A stretch of 64,000 bases of DNA from Proteiniphilum acetatigenes DSM 18083 (GCF_000380985.1 NZ_KB905705.1:1-64000), one strand, 5' to 3'. Counted from the first letter of the stretch, positions 27,081-35,797 are shown. Notes: generated from the sequence alone by a model not told the origin. A program made the numbers and translations.

Positions 27081-27833
27081 TTTAATGTTAAAAACAGGCC
27101 CTTCTGTACAGGTGCAGATATTTCCTCTGACTGTTTTCTCCACACAGCAGAGGCAGGCACCAAAACCACATGCCATCAGATTCTCGAGTGAAGCCTCGCA
27201 TTCGATGCCATGCTCATGGGCATACTTTGCTACGGCTACCATCATTGGTTTCGGACCGCAGGTATAAATAAAATCATATTTTTTTTCTTTCAGCACGGAA
27301 TGATGGGTTACAAACCCTTTCTCACCGAACGAACCGTCTTCGGTAGTACAATAGAGCGTACCGTACCGTTCGAAATCTGTCCGTTGCAGGATATCTTTTG
27401 CCGAACGTCCGCCTAACAGAAATTCGGGTTCGATACCGCTCTCTTTCATTTTCTTACCGAGAAAAAGCATCGGGGCAGTCCCCACTCCTCCGCCTATCAA
27501 CAGGTATTTGCCGTTCCTTTCAGGCAGGGTAAACGAGTTGCCAAGCGGATAGATCAGGTTCATGATCTCTCCTTCATTAATGCTACAGATCTTCTCCGTC
27601 CCTTCACCTATTTTTTGGATCAAAAGCCATATCTCGTTTTTTTCCTTATCGACAAAATTGATAGATATGGGCCTTCTTAAAAAGACATGGGGTGAATTAT
27701 CGACCAGTATCTGCACAAACTGTCCGGGTTGCATCTCCGGCAATATTTCGTTGCCAGAAGGTGCTACCTTTATCAGATGATTCTGGTCGTTCAGGGCTTC
27801 GTTGGAGCGAACAGTAAAATCGAGTACTTGCAT
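27066..27833 (-). CDS. pyrK: Dihydroorotate dehydrogenase B, electron transfer subunit
   Basis: A 255-residue PyrK with a ferredoxin-reductase-like layout: N-terminal FAD-binding barrel (HVFLRRPISINFVDKEKNEIWLL), NAD-binding domain (KYLLIGGGVGTAPMLFLGKKM), and a C-terminal [2Fe-2S] site, C222-x4-C227-x2-C230 followed by C240/C242 (ACGFGACLCCVEKTVRGNIC). It shuttles electrons from FMN of PyrD to NAD+. It forms a two-gene pyrimidine unit with pyrD 180 bases downstream. A -7 box (27941-27948) lies about 110 bases upstream. Confidence 0.95.
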   Translation of the reverse strand: MQVLDFTVRSNEALNDQNHLIKVAPSGNEILPEMQPGQFVQILVDNSPHVFLRRPISINFVDKEKNEIWLLIQKIGEGTEKICSINEGEIMNLIYPLGNSFTLPERNGKYLLIGGGVGTAPMLFLGKKMKESGIEPEFLLGGRSAKDILQRTDFERYGTLYCTTEDGSFGEKGFVTHHSVLKEKKYDFIYTCGPKPMMVAVAKYAHEHGIECEASLENLMACGFGACLCCVEKTVRGNICTCTEGPVFNIKELFW

Positions 27834-27940
27834 GTAAATTGTTTAATCCTTTCTCTAAATCTATAACATCAAAAGTGATCCTTCCACTGATATGACGGAT
27901 AAGGACACCCGTTGCTCGGGATAATATCCTTTATTAAGTA

Positions 27941-27948
27941 CAAAAATA
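27941..27948 (-). promoter_or_regulatory. -7 box for pyrK-pyrD
   Basis: Minus-strand TATTTTTG matches TAnnTTTG. The leader would be about 105 bases long. Confidence 0.45.
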
Positions 27949-28013
27949 CATCTTAATTTTCATACGACAATATTTATTTTCAACGCCAAGGTTGTATGAC
28001 AATTGAAAACATT

Positions 28014-28049
28014 GACCCCCAAAAGTCAAACAAAAAACTTTTGGGGGTC
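28014..28049 (-). terminator. Strong hairpin after the methyltransferase gene
   Basis: A perfect 13-bp inverted repeat (GACCCCCAAAAGT / ACTTTTGGGGGTC) with a 10-base A-rich loop, 25 bases past the stop of the exported methyltransferase. There is no long T run after it on either strand. Confidence 0.6.
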
Positions 28050-28073
28050 GTTACAATTACTTTTATAAACCGG

Positions 28074-28607
28074 TTATTCTCTTTCCGGAACTATCCAGAG
28101 GAAAACAGATTTACCATCCACCGAAATTTGTCCATCCGGTTTCCAGTCACCCATATCAAAAGCATGAGAAACTACGCGGCTACCGGGTTTCATCTCAGAC
28201 AGAATCTTCGGCATCAACTTCAGATTTACATCCGGCAGAAGATAAAGCGTCAGCACAGAAGCTTTACTGAAGTCAAAATCAAAAAGATTGCCCTCATGGA
28301 ATGTTACCTTGTCTTCCACGCCTGCCTCCCGGGCATTCTCATTGGCCTCTTTGATCCTTTCCGGATTAAGGTCTACTCCAATCCCGGTCGCACCGTATTT
28401 CTTTGCCGCAGTGATTACAATGCGTCCATCTCCGCATCCCAGATCATAAACAACATCTCCTTTGCCCACATTGGCAAGGTCGAGCATACCATCCACTACA
28501 TTCTGTGGTGTGGGTACGTAAGGTACATCCAACTCAATTTGTTGTGCATTCAGCTGCATTGCTCCGCACAAAAATAGCAATGTAATAAGATAATTCATTG
28601 ATTTCAT
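28074..28607 (-). CDS. Exported class I SAM-dependent methyltransferase-fold protein
   Basis: A 177-residue protein whose first 21 residues are a clear signal peptide (hydrophobic YLITLLFLCGAMQLNA, then QQ). The rest is a Rossmann methyltransferase domain: motif I VYDLGCGDGRIVITAAKKYG, the acidic GIGVDLNPERI strand end, FHEGNLFDFDF (motif II region), and MKPGSRVVSHAFDMGDW. Methyltransferases normally use cytosolic SAM, so an exported version is unusual; either the signal is a misread N-terminus or the protein binds another ligand. Substrate unknown. It lies just downstream of the APC permease on the same strand, with a gap of about 45 bases. Confidence 0.75.
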   Translation of the reverse strand: MKSMNYLITLLFLCGAMQLNAQQIELDVPYVPTPQNVVDGMLDLANVGKGDVVYDLGCGDGRIVITAAKKYGATGIGVDLNPERIKEANENAREAGVEDKVTFHEGNLFDFDFSKASVLTLYLLPDVNLKLMPKILSEMKPGSRVVSHAFDMGDWKPDGQISVDGKSVFLWIVPERE

Positions 28608-28653
28608 AGGTTTTGACTTTTTAAAATTTTACATATCAGGGCGTTTCCGCCTT

Positions 28654-29991
28654 TTATTTTTGAAAGAAAGAGACTCCCCATCCGACCAATAAGACAGCTA
28701 CTCCTACCAGTGCACCTGTTCCGGTGACAGAAAGGCTGGAATAGAGCATATAGGCACAAAGAGCGACGAACAGAAAGGGGATAACCGGATATAACGGTAC
28801 TTTAAAAGGGCGCGGAACATCCGGATGTTTTTTCCTCAGGACGAACAGACTCACACCGGTACATAGAAAGAAGAACCAAAAGACGGGTGCGGTAAAATCG
28901 ACCATAGCTTCAAAACCGTTGCGGGTAAATGCACCAAAAACGATCAGTGCCACAGCGATCACTCCCTGCAATATCAATGAATTGACAGGTGATGATTTTT
29001 CTTTGTTCCATTTTCCCAGAAATGCCAGAGGAGAGAAATCCTTTCCCAATGCATAGTTAGATCTGGCCCCTGTAAAGATAGTCGTATTAAGAGAGGTAAG
29101 AGCAAAAAGCGAGACCAACAGACCGATCAGTATCACTCCCTTTTCACCCAGCGTAGCCCGCATCATATCTACTCCTACAGCCTCTGAAGCTGCCATCCCG
29201 CTTAGCCCCAGCACATTCAGAAAGGCAAGATTCATCAGCAGATAGATCAGTGTGATAATCAAAATACTGACAATCAGCACCAGCGCCATCTTCCGACTGC
29301 CGGTCTTTAATTCGGCAGAAATGTATGCCGCTTCATTCCAACCGCCGAACGTCAACAGCACAAAGATAAGTGCCAAGCCTATCGATGCATTGGATGAGAT
29401 ACCGGTATCTACAGACTGCATTGAGGACTGCACCGTTGTGGTTGGTTCTACTAAAAATCCGGTCAGGACAATGATCAGAATCCCGACAATCTGTAATGCC
29501 ATGAATAGCTTCTGGAAACCTGTACCAAAACGGATACCCAATATATTCACCAATGTGAGGGAAACTACAATGCCCGCAGCGTAAAAGGCGGAAGAATAGG
29601 CTCCCAAAGGGAGAACTTCGGCGAGGTAGTCACCCGCAATATAGGCCAGCAGGGCAATGGATCCTGTTTGTGTGACCGTAACGCGGGACCAGGCAAACAA
29701 AAAAGAGAATCTTTTTCCAAAGGCGGTTTTCAGAAAGTGATAATCGCCGCCGGCATTGGGGAAAGCTGAACTCAGTTCGGAATAACAAAGGGCGCCGGTC
29801 AGAGAAATGACACCTCCCAGTATCCATGCAGCAGCAAACCAGTATTGATCGGGGGAGTTGGCCGCAACGACCGAAGGTGTTCGGAAAATTCCTGCACCAA
29901 TTACAATTCCCACAATAAGGACTATAGCATCAATCAGTCGCAATGCCGGTGCTGGCGCAGCCAGGTCTGTAAGTCGATCTTTTTCTTTCAT
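28654..29991 (-). CDS. APC superfamily amino acid permease
   Basis: A permease of about 445 residues with 12 predicted membrane helices. The first helix carries the APC/LAT-type substrate-binding glycine motif GIVIGAGIFRTPS, and the last loops show the KHPDVPRPFKVPLYPVIPFLF segment typical of the family. It likely imports or exchanges amino acids across the inner membrane; the substrate cannot be read from the sequence. The start is uncertain: ATGs at 29991 (MKEKDRLTD), 30003 and 30060 are in frame; 29991 gives the usual short cytosolic N-terminus. The methyltransferase gene follows. Confidence 0.85.
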   Translation of the reverse strand: MKEKDRLTDLAAPAPALRLIDAIVLIVGIVIGAGIFRTPSVVAANSPDQYWFAAAWILGGVISLTGALCYSELSSAFPNAGGDYHFLKTAFGKRFSFLFAWSRVTVTQTGSIALLAYIAGDYLAEVLPLGAYSSAFYAAGIVVSLTLVNILGIRFGTGFQKLFMALQIVGILIIVLTGFLVEPTTTVQSSMQSVDTGISSNASIGLALIFVLLTFGGWNEAAYISAELKTGSRKMALVLIVSILIITLIYLLMNLAFLNVLGLSGMAASEAVGVDMMRATLGEKGVILIGLLVSLFALTSLNTTIFTGARSNYALGKDFSPLAFLGKWNKEKSSPVNSLILQGVIAVALIVFGAFTRNGFEAMVDFTAPVFWFFFLCTGVSLFVLRKKHPDVPRPFKVPLYPVIPFLFVALCAYMLYSSLSVTGTGALVGVAVLLVGWGVSFFQK

Positions 29992-30126
29992 CGGGCAACA
30001 CATTTTAAAGTATGTCCGGTGGTTACATAAACGAAAGGCTCCCGCCACAGGTCCTGTCAAAAACAGGAAACGGTTCGCCTTTCTTCATCGACAGCAATAT
30101 GCCGAGTATACAAATACCGAAAAATC

Positions 30127-30134
30127 AAAGATAT
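30127..30134 (-). promoter_or_regulatory. -7 box for the APC permease
   Basis: Minus-strand TATCTTTG, an exact match to TAnnTTTG, about 135 bases upstream of the chosen start. Confidence 0.5.
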
Positions 30135-30255
30135 GAATATTCACAGCAAAGAAAAGTATCCTTTTTAAATGTTTAACTTTTTTATGAAGCTATTTCGAAA
30201 AGAAGCAACGAGTGTATTTGTTTTCTTATCATATTACATTAAGGGACACATATCC

Positions 30256-30711
30256 CTATTTCAGATGAGGCCCAAAGACCTCAAAAGTATTGTCATTGTA
30301 ATAGATAATTATCTGTGTAATTTTTCGATCATTGCTTTTCAAAGGCACAACAGGTTTGTTTTCTGATGATTGATTACCATTATCAACCTGTTTAAACCCT
30401 ATTTCTTTCGATTTTTCAATAGTTTCCGACACTTTGGCTGCATTCGGAGCATCCTGATTGAATAAATCAGGCTCTGCCAAAGGAGAGTTGCCATTAAATC
30501 CTTCTTTGTACATGCTACCGGTACCATTGATCAGCCATTCGGTATTGATATAGTTCATTTCACTCAGGATCTTAGTGACAACATCGAGGCTGGGGTTATT
30601 TCTACCATTGAGGATATGAGAAATAATAGCCCGGTTGATCTGTAGCCTGTCTGCAAATTTTGCAGGTGTCAGGTTTTCTTTTTCCATGATCAGTTTGATA
30701 CGATCCTTCAT
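30256..30711 (-). CDS. XRE-family helix-turn-helix regulator
   Basis: A 151-residue DNA-binding protein. Residues 1-55 form a Cro/CI-type HTH (RIKLIMEKENLTPAKFADRLQINRAIISHILNGRNNPSLDVVTKIL), followed by a linker and a C-terminal tail (ITQIIIYYNDNTFEVFGP) of the kind seen in Bacteroidales XRE regulators. The middle (about 75-125) is rich in Asn/Ser and probably disordered. The C-terminal strand motif may mediate dimerisation; no ligand domain is recognised. It faces a long AT-rich gap with operator-like dyads, so it may repress itself. Confidence 0.85.
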   Translation of the reverse strand: MKDRIKLIMEKENLTPAKFADRLQINRAIISHILNGRNNPSLDVVTKILSEMNYINTEWLINGTGSMYKEGFNGNSPLAEPDLFNQDAPNAAKVSETIEKSKEIGFKQVDNGNQSSENKPVVPLKSNDRKITQIIIYYNDNTFEVFGPHLK

Positions 30712-30759
30712 ACAATCATCTTTTAGGTATTATTAGAACGATGGCAGTCTATTTTATTA

Positions 30760-30767
30760 CAAAAGTA
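30760..30767 (-). promoter_or_regulatory. -7 box for the XRE regulator
   Basis: Minus-strand TACTTTTG, 49 bases before the start codon and directly next to the operator-like dyads. Confidence 0.5.
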
Positions 30768-30792
30768 ACGATACAAATGTATAATAAATCAT

Positions 30793-30863
30793 TCACAAAT
30801 GAAAATCATTGTGAAATATAATTGTAAATTACAAATGTTTACCGGATGATTTACAATTATATT
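30793..30863. promoter_or_regulatory. Operator-like dyads upstream of the XRE gene
   Basis: Two dyads lie side by side. The first, at 30793-30814, is a near-perfect palindrome (TCACAAATG...CATTGTGA). The second is a perfect 15-bp inverted repeat, AATATAATTGTAAAT (30815-30829) and ATTTACAATTATATT (30849-30863), with a 19-base spacer. ACAAATG recurs several times here. The position, at -26 to -96 from the predicted -7 box, suits binding by the adjacent regulator or another dimeric factor. Confidence 0.5.
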
Positions 30864-31453
30864 CCGGCATGAGCGCAATTCTTGAAACAATCACTGAACA
30901 GATTAGACTATTAATTTATTTTAGTTTTATAATAAACTCATATTTATGAATATAGTTATCAAACAATCTTTATTTTTTAACATTAAGATGAGTCAAATAC
31001 CTGTTTATAACGATCACATCTATTTTTTAAGTTTATAAATCATCTATAATTATCTTTTTTATAGATATATATCCTAATAATATAATCTAATACTAAATTG
31101 TTAATCCTCAAAATACAGAAATGTAATCACTTTTCAGTTGTAAACAATATATCGATTAAACAAATGTATCAACCTCTATTATTTACTTTTGTAAAAAGCA
31201 CTCACTTACTCATAGTATACATTTGTTTGTTAAAAATTATTATCTACAGAATTTACAAAGCTATTTTCCGTGAGAATCGCATAAATTCGTACGGAATTGT
31301 GGCAAAAGGCAGAAGAGACTACTCCAGGATACTCTAAAATTGTATATCTATTTGATAACTATAGAGTTTAATGCTATTTTTTCTGTATATATTTTACTTC
31401 TGAAAAAAATATTGAAAGGAATGAACTGTTTGTTCTCCATCACTGTTTAATAA
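30864..31453. other. Long AT-rich gap without a recognised gene
   Basis: About 590 bases with very low GC. A 79-codon frame at 31098-31337 has hydrophobic low-complexity content and no recognisable family, and is probably chance. TACTTTTG at 31184-31191 could be a plus-strand -7 box. Nothing else is supported. Confidence 0.4.
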
Positions 31454-31525
31454 TGAGACTATTTCGATAGTGATGAACACCGAGGAAAAACTTGTGTAGA
31501 CTATATCGAACATAGAAAATGTCTA
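31454..31525 (-). repeat. Dispersed intergenic hairpin element, copy j (degenerate)
   Basis: On the minus strand: GACATTTTCTATG at the start, a weak ACAAG-TTTTTC core, and CTATCGAAATAGTC at the end. It resembles copies g and h but is degenerate. It lies just upstream of the glutathione peroxidase gene. Confidence 0.35.
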
Positions 31526-31550
31526 ATGTGATTATTTAAACAGATTAAAT

Positions 31551-32168
31551 ATGCAATTATCTACTATAAAATTTTGGATTGTCTTAATATTAATTTTTAC
31601 CGCTATACAAGGTAACGGTCAGGGAAGACAAAACCAACCCTTGCAAACAGCAGAAAGCGCAGGAAATAATCAGAATATGGAAGCAAGAAAAACGTTACAC
31701 GATTTCACTGTAAAGGATATAGATGGGAACGATTTCAGCCTGGCCTCCCTGAAAGGGAAAAAAGTGCTGGTAGTAAATGTAGCTTCAAAATGCGGACTGA
31801 CTCCCCAATATGAACAACTGCAGGAACTTTATGAGAAATACCGGCATCTGAATTTTGTAGTTATCGGTTTTCCGGCCAACAATTTTATGGGACAGGAACC
31901 GGGTTCCAATCTTGAAATCAAAGAATTTTGTACCGCCAATTACGGCGTAACCTTTCCCATGATGGAAAAGATCAGTGTAAAGGGTAAAGATCAGGCACCT
32001 TTGTACAAGTGGCTTACGAAGAAATCAGAGAATGGAGTAATGGATCAAAAGGTAACCTGGAATTTTCAGAAGTTTATGATCGATGAAGAGGGACATCTGG
32101 TAGATGTTGTGATGCCGAAGGAAAGCCCTATGAGCGACAAGATACTGAATTGGATCACCGGGAGTTAG
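31551..32168 (+). CDS. Exported glutathione peroxidase-family protein (BsaA/BtuE type)
   Basis: A 205-residue thiol peroxidase with an N-terminal signal peptide (hydrophobic 6-20) and a linker, then the peroxidase domain from about residue 47. The peroxidatic cysteine is C81 (VASKCGLTPQY), and the Trp/Asn of the catalytic tetrad are W170 and N171 (VTWNFQKF). The usual GFPCNQF is GFPANNF here, so the canonical resolving Cys and the tetrad Gln are replaced. This variant is common in Bacteroidetes; C127 could serve as another resolving residue. It probably reduces peroxides in the periplasm using a thioredoxin-like donor. It ends two bases from convergent holA. Confidence 0.9.
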   Translation: MQLSTIKFWIVLILIFTAIQGNGQGRQNQPLQTAESAGNNQNMEARKTLHDFTVKDIDGNDFSLASLKGKKVLVVNVASKCGLTPQYEQLQELYEKYRHLNFVVIGFPANNFMGQEPGSNLEIKEFCTANYGVTFPMMEKISVKGKDQAPLYKWLTKKSENGVMDQKVTWNFQKFMIDEEGHLVDVVMPKESPMSDKILNWITGS

Positions 32169-32170
32169 GA

Positions 32171-33193
32171 TTAGTGCATAATCCTGTACACCAGCTCTTT
32201 TAATAGATCTCCTTGCGAAGCTGACACATTATCCACACCTTTCGACCGGGCGTCGAATGTACGCAGGTCTGAAATGATTTCCATTACTTTTTGAGCGTTG
32301 TAATTATGCAGGCCTGTCATATAATCACGTACAAAATAGGCTGATCTCATATTCAGTGCGTTCATAATGCTTTGTTCATCTTTACGCGGCAACCAGAAGC
32401 ATTCCAGCAGATTACTGAAATAATTGAACAACACGGCGATCGTGGCCATCATCGGGTTCTCTTTCGGATTCTTATCAAAGTAATCCACGATCCGGTTGGC
32501 TGCCACTACATTTTTGGAAATAATGGCTTTCTGTAGTTCAAAATTGTTGTAATCCTTACTGATACCCACATTTTTCTCTATCAATGCGGATGTAATACGA
32601 CGTTCCCCTTCGGGAAGAGAAACCTCTAATTTCTGAAGCTGAGGGATCAACTTACTGATATCATTTCCCACAAAATCAGTCAGCATCTGTGCCGACTTTT
32701 CATCAATACCTATTCCTTTCTCTTTCAACCAGGACTGGATAAATGCCGGTATCTGGTTTTCATACAATTTCCTGGATTCAAATACCTCTCCCGTTTTAAG
32801 TATGCTTTTGACTACAGCTTTCCGCTTATCGACCGTGCCGTGCTTGTAATTGATTACCAGGATAGTGGAAGGCATCGGATTCTTGGCATAGAGATCGAGT
32901 AACTCGAATTTGTCGAGATTCTGAGCCTCTTTCACAATAATAAGCTGATATTCTGCCATCATAGGGAAACGGCGTGCTGAGGAGATGATAAGGTTGACAT
33001 CGGTATCCACTCCGTAGAAAGTAAGCATATTGAAATCTTTCTCCGTTTCAGTCAGCACTGTATCGGAAAGCAAATCGGTCAGTACATCTATGAAATAAGA
33101 CTCATCTCCCATAAAGAGATATATTGGTTTGAACCGACGTTGCAGAATATCGTTACGGATAGCATGAAAGGATGATTGTGTGGATGCAGCCAT
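32171..33193 (-). CDS. holA: DNA polymerase III delta subunit
   Basis: A 340-residue HolA, the clamp-loader subunit that opens the beta clamp. N-terminal region PIYLFMGDESYFIDVLTDLL is the usual start of the AAA+-like domain, which lacks a working Walker A as expected for delta. FPMMAEYQLIIVKEAQNLDKFELLDLYAKNP and the C-terminal collar (MMATIAVLFNYFSNLLECFWLP..., ARSKGVDNVSASQGDLLKELVYRIM) match Bacteroidetes HolA. It is cytosolic, part of the replisome. It runs in the same direction as amn, with a 115-base gap. Confidence 0.92.
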   Translation of the reverse strand: MAASTQSSFHAIRNDILQRRFKPIYLFMGDESYFIDVLTDLLSDTVLTETEKDFNMLTFYGVDTDVNLIISSARRFPMMAEYQLIIVKEAQNLDKFELLDLYAKNPMPSTILVINYKHGTVDKRKAVVKSILKTGEVFESRKLYENQIPAFIQSWLKEKGIGIDEKSAQMLTDFVGNDISKLIPQLQKLEVSLPEGERRITSALIEKNVGISKDYNNFELQKAIISKNVVAANRIVDYFDKNPKENPMMATIAVLFNYFSNLLECFWLPRKDEQSIMNALNMRSAYFVRDYMTGLHNYNAQKVMEIISDLRTFDARSKGVDNVSASQGDLLKELVYRIMH

Positions 33194-33308
33194 TGGTTGA
33201 TGTGATAATTCGATGATTTACTGATGTGATAATTAGTTAGTGAGATTATTATGCCAATGGGACTGATGAATGAATGTATTGGCAGGATAATGTATTGACG
33301 ACGCGGGG

Positions 33309-34085
33309 TTACCAGTCGAACCGCAAATGTTTGATGGTAGAGCCTCTGTTCATAATGGATGAAAGCGATTTGATCCCTATTTTCACATGCTCTTCAACAA
33401 AATTTTCGGTAATATGCTGGTCGCTCTTCTCGGTCTTCACACCGGTAGAGATCAGCGGCTGGTCAGACACGAGCAGTAGTGCTCCCGTAGGGATACGATT
33501 AGCAAAGCCACAGGTAAAAAGCGTAGCCGTTTCCATATCTACTGCCATGGCACGTATCTGCCTCAGGTAATTCTTAAAATCATCGTCATATTCCCACACG
33601 CGGCGATTGGTGGTGTAGACAGTACCTGTCCAGTAGTCACGGTTAAAGTCGCGTACATTGGAAGAAACCGCCCTCAGGAGGCTAAACGCCGGTAGAGAGG
33701 GCACTTCGGGCGGGAAATAGTCATTCGACGTACCTTCGCCACGAATAGCGGCAATAGGCAGAATATAATCACCCAGTTCGCTCCTCGATTTCAATGCGCC
33801 ACATTTTCCCAGGAAGAGCACTGCCGAAGGCGATACCGCGCTCAGCAGATCCATGATGGTGGCGGCATTGGCACTACCCATTCCGAAATTGATGATGGTG
33901 ATACCGTTGGCAGAAGCGTTGGGCATATTGGCGTCTAAACCGACTATAGGAGCATTGAAATGATCGGCGAAAATCTCGACATACTTTTGAAAGTTAGTCA
34001 ATAAAACAAATTTGGTGAATTCATCAAGTGACCTTTTCGTATATCTGGGGAGCCAATTCTCCACAATTTCCTGTTTTGTTTTCAT
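33309..34085 (-). CDS. amn: AMP nucleosidase
   Basis: A 258-residue AMP nucleosidase of the short Bacteroidetes type, with only the nucleoside phosphorylase-like catalytic domain. It splits AMP into adenine and ribose 5-phosphate, tuning adenylate pools. Key segments are ITIINFGMGSANAATIMDLL, LFLGKCGALKSRSELGDYILPIAAIRGEGTS and the ribose/base site AMAVDMETATLFTCGF with LLLVSDQPL. E. coli Amn is 484 residues with an extra regulatory N-terminal domain, absent here. The promoter overlaps that of the divergent HsdR_N gene. Confidence 0.93.
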   Translation of the reverse strand: MKTKQEIVENWLPRYTKRSLDEFTKFVLLTNFQKYVEIFADHFNAPIVGLDANMPNASANGITIINFGMGSANAATIMDLLSAVSPSAVLFLGKCGALKSRSELGDYILPIAAIRGEGTSNDYFPPEVPSLPAFSLLRAVSSNVRDFNRDYWTGTVYTTNRRVWEYDDDFKNYLRQIRAMAVDMETATLFTCGFANRIPTGALLLVSDQPLISTGVKTEKSDQHITENFVEEHVKIGIKSLSSIMNRGSTIKHLRFDW

Positions 34086-34105
34086 ACGATCTCACATAAA
34101 AAAGG

Positions 34106-34113
34106 TAATTTTG
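34106..34113 (+). promoter_or_regulatory. -7 box for the HsdR_N-like gene
   Basis: TAATTTTG fits TAnnTTTG and lies 38 bases before the start. It overlaps the divergent amn transcript. Confidence 0.45.
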
Positions 34114-34139
34114 TGCCGGCTATACCGTTATTCTGCAAA

Positions 34140-34147
34140 CAAAGATA
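34140..34147 (-). promoter_or_regulatory. -7 box for amn
   Basis: Minus-strand TATCTTTG, an exact match, 55 bases before the amn start and only 3 bases from the ATG of the divergent gene. Confidence 0.5.
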
Positions 34148-34150
34148 CAA

Positions 34151-34615
34151 ATGTGCGATTTAAATTTGCCATCTTTCGATACAAAAATCCGTAAAAAGGG
34201 CGAGGGGTTGGAGATCTTCGATCCTCTACGGAAAAAATATGTGACGCTGACTCCTGAAGAGTGGGTACGCCAGCATTTTGTCCAGTATCTGATTTCTGAG
34301 AAACAATTTCCCGGCTCGCTGATAGCCAACGAGGCGGGAATTAAACTGAACTCGCTTTCAAAAAGATGTGATACGGTGGTCTACAACCGCAGGCTTGAAC
34401 CGGTAATGATCGTGGAGTACAAAAGACCGGACGTAATCATAACACAAGAGGTATTCGACCAGATCACCCGGTACAACAGCGTATTAAAAGTTCCTTATAT
34501 CGTTGTGTCCAATGGGTTAGTACACCATTGTTGCCACATGGACTATGAACAGCAGTCCTATCGTTACCTTACAGAAATCCCCACTTACCAGGAATTAAAA
34601 GTGAATAGTGAATAG
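34151..34615 (+). CDS. Stand-alone HsdR N-terminal nuclease-like domain protein
   Basis: A 154-residue protein matching the type I restriction enzyme R subunit N-terminal domain (HSDR_N_2). The nuclease signature of the PD-(D/E)xK fold is visible as D74 (KRCDTVVYN) and E89-x-K91 (IVEYKRPD). A later RYNSVLKVPYIVVSNGLVHHCC segment is typical. There is no helicase or motor domain, and no hsdM or hsdS nearby, so it is not a restriction system. Small proteins like this are conserved next to holA in Bacteroidetes and probably have a housekeeping DNA role; the function is unknown. Confidence 0.8.
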   Translation: MCDLNLPSFDTKIRKKGEGLEIFDPLRKKYVTLTPEEWVRQHFVQYLISEKQFPGSLIANEAGIKLNSLSKRCDTVVYNRRLEPVMIVEYKRPDVIITQEVFDQITRYNSVLKVPYIVVSNGLVHHCCHMDYEQQSYRYLTEIPTYQELKVNSE

Positions 34616-34760
34616 TGAATAATGAAGAAGTTGAGAAGTGAAGAAAATCAACTTTCCCAGAAATAGGGACAAGTTCCTGAAGAATCGGGACAAGTTATCC
34701 TGACTTGTCGGGATCGCCACATCAACCTAATCACTTTCCCACCTTCCTACTTTCCCCCAA

Positions 34761-35597
34761 TTAATAGCTTTCTTCTACCGAAGGGAAATCGGTCGATTTG
34801 ACGTCGCTTATGTATTGCTGGACAGCAGTAGTGATCTCATCAAAGAGATTAGCGTAGCGGCGCAGGAAACGGGGTGAAAAGCCTTTGTTCAACCCCAGCA
34901 TATCATGCATCACCAGCACCTGCCCGTCCACCTGAGCACCGGCCCCAATCCCTATCGTCGGAATAGTCAGTTCGGCCGTCACTTCGCCTGCCAGTCCTGC
35001 CGGAATTTTTTCCAACACGATGGAGCAGCATCCTATTTCCTGCAACAAACGGGCATCCTCCATCAGCTTGGCGGCTTCCTCTTCTTCTTTGGCGCGTACG
35101 GCATAGGTTCCGTATTTGTTAATCGATTGCGGCATCAGGCCCAGGTGCCCCATCACCGGAATACCGGCATTCAGGATGGCCTTGATCGATTCGAGGATCT
35201 CTTTCCCTCCCTCCAGCTTCAGGCAATCGGCCTGCGTCTCCTTCATGATCTTCACCGCATTGCCAACCGCCTCGTAAGGATCTCCCTGATAACTGCCGAA
35301 AGGCATATCCACAACCACCATTGCCCGCTTTACTGCGTTCATCACTGACTTTCCATGATAGATCATCTGCTCTACCGTCATCGGTAAGGTGGTAGTGTTT
35401 CCCGCCATCACATTAGAAGCCGAATCCCCTACCAGGATCACATCAATACCGGCCTGATCGATTACAGATGCCATGGAATAGTCATAGGCTGTGAGCATTG
35501 ATATTTTTTCGCCCTGTTGCTTCATCTCGCGCAAACGGTATGTAGTTACTTTCTTCTGGTTGGCGGTGGTAAGATACCCTTTTTTATCTTCTGACAT
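34761..35597 (-). CDS. panB: 3-methyl-2-oxobutanoate hydroxymethyltransferase
   Basis: A 278-residue PanB, the first step of pantothenate (CoA) synthesis: it transfers a hydroxymethyl group from methylene-tetrahydrofolate to alpha-ketoisovalerate. The TIM-barrel signatures are [32 protein letters not shown] (with Mg-binding Asp), [25 protein letters not shown], and [23 protein letters not shown]. Length is normal. It is monocistronic, with a -7 box 50 bases upstream; panC and panD are not in the window. Confidence 0.97.
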   Translation of the reverse strand: MSEDKKGYLTTANQKKVTTYRLREMKQQGEKISMLTAYDYSMASVIDQAGIDVILVGDSASNVMAGNTTTLPMTVEQMIYHGKSVMNAVKRAMVVVDMPFGSYQGDPYEAVGNAVKIMKETQADCLKLEGGKEILESIKAILNAGIPVMGHLGLMPQSINKYGTYAVRAKEEEEAAKLMEDARLLQEIGCCSIVLEKIPAGLAGEVTAELTIPTIGIGAGAQVDGQVLVMHDMLGLNKGFSPRFLRRYANLFDEITTAVQQYISDVKSTDFPSVEESY

Positions 35598-35647
35598 CTT
35601 TACAGTTTTAATGGTTTACTTGAAAATGAGTCTCACGTTTTCTATTG

Positions 35648-35655
35648 CAAAGGTA
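35648..35655 (-). promoter_or_regulatory. -7 box for panB
   Basis: Minus-strand TACCTTTG, an exact match to TAnnTTTG. Confidence 0.55.
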
Positions 35656-35797
35656 GTGCTTTTACAGATTCTTTTCACATTTTCTACCTGTTTTCAAAAT
35701 GCACGATCCATCCATGCTTTTAATCTGCGGCACAAAAAAGCCGAGACTGAATATTGTCCCGGCCTCTTTTGACAGAAATTCATTATTTATTTCATAA

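Noticed and set aside
28014-28049. Long 13-bp hairpin as a member of the dispersed hairpin family
   Set aside because: It lacks the GCTTAACGAAA block and AA-loop core; it fits a terminator behind the methyltransferase gene better.
31098-31337. 79-codon plus-strand frame in the AT-rich gap
   Set aside because: Ile/Lys/Tyr-rich with no family, no clear start signal, and expected by chance at this base composition.
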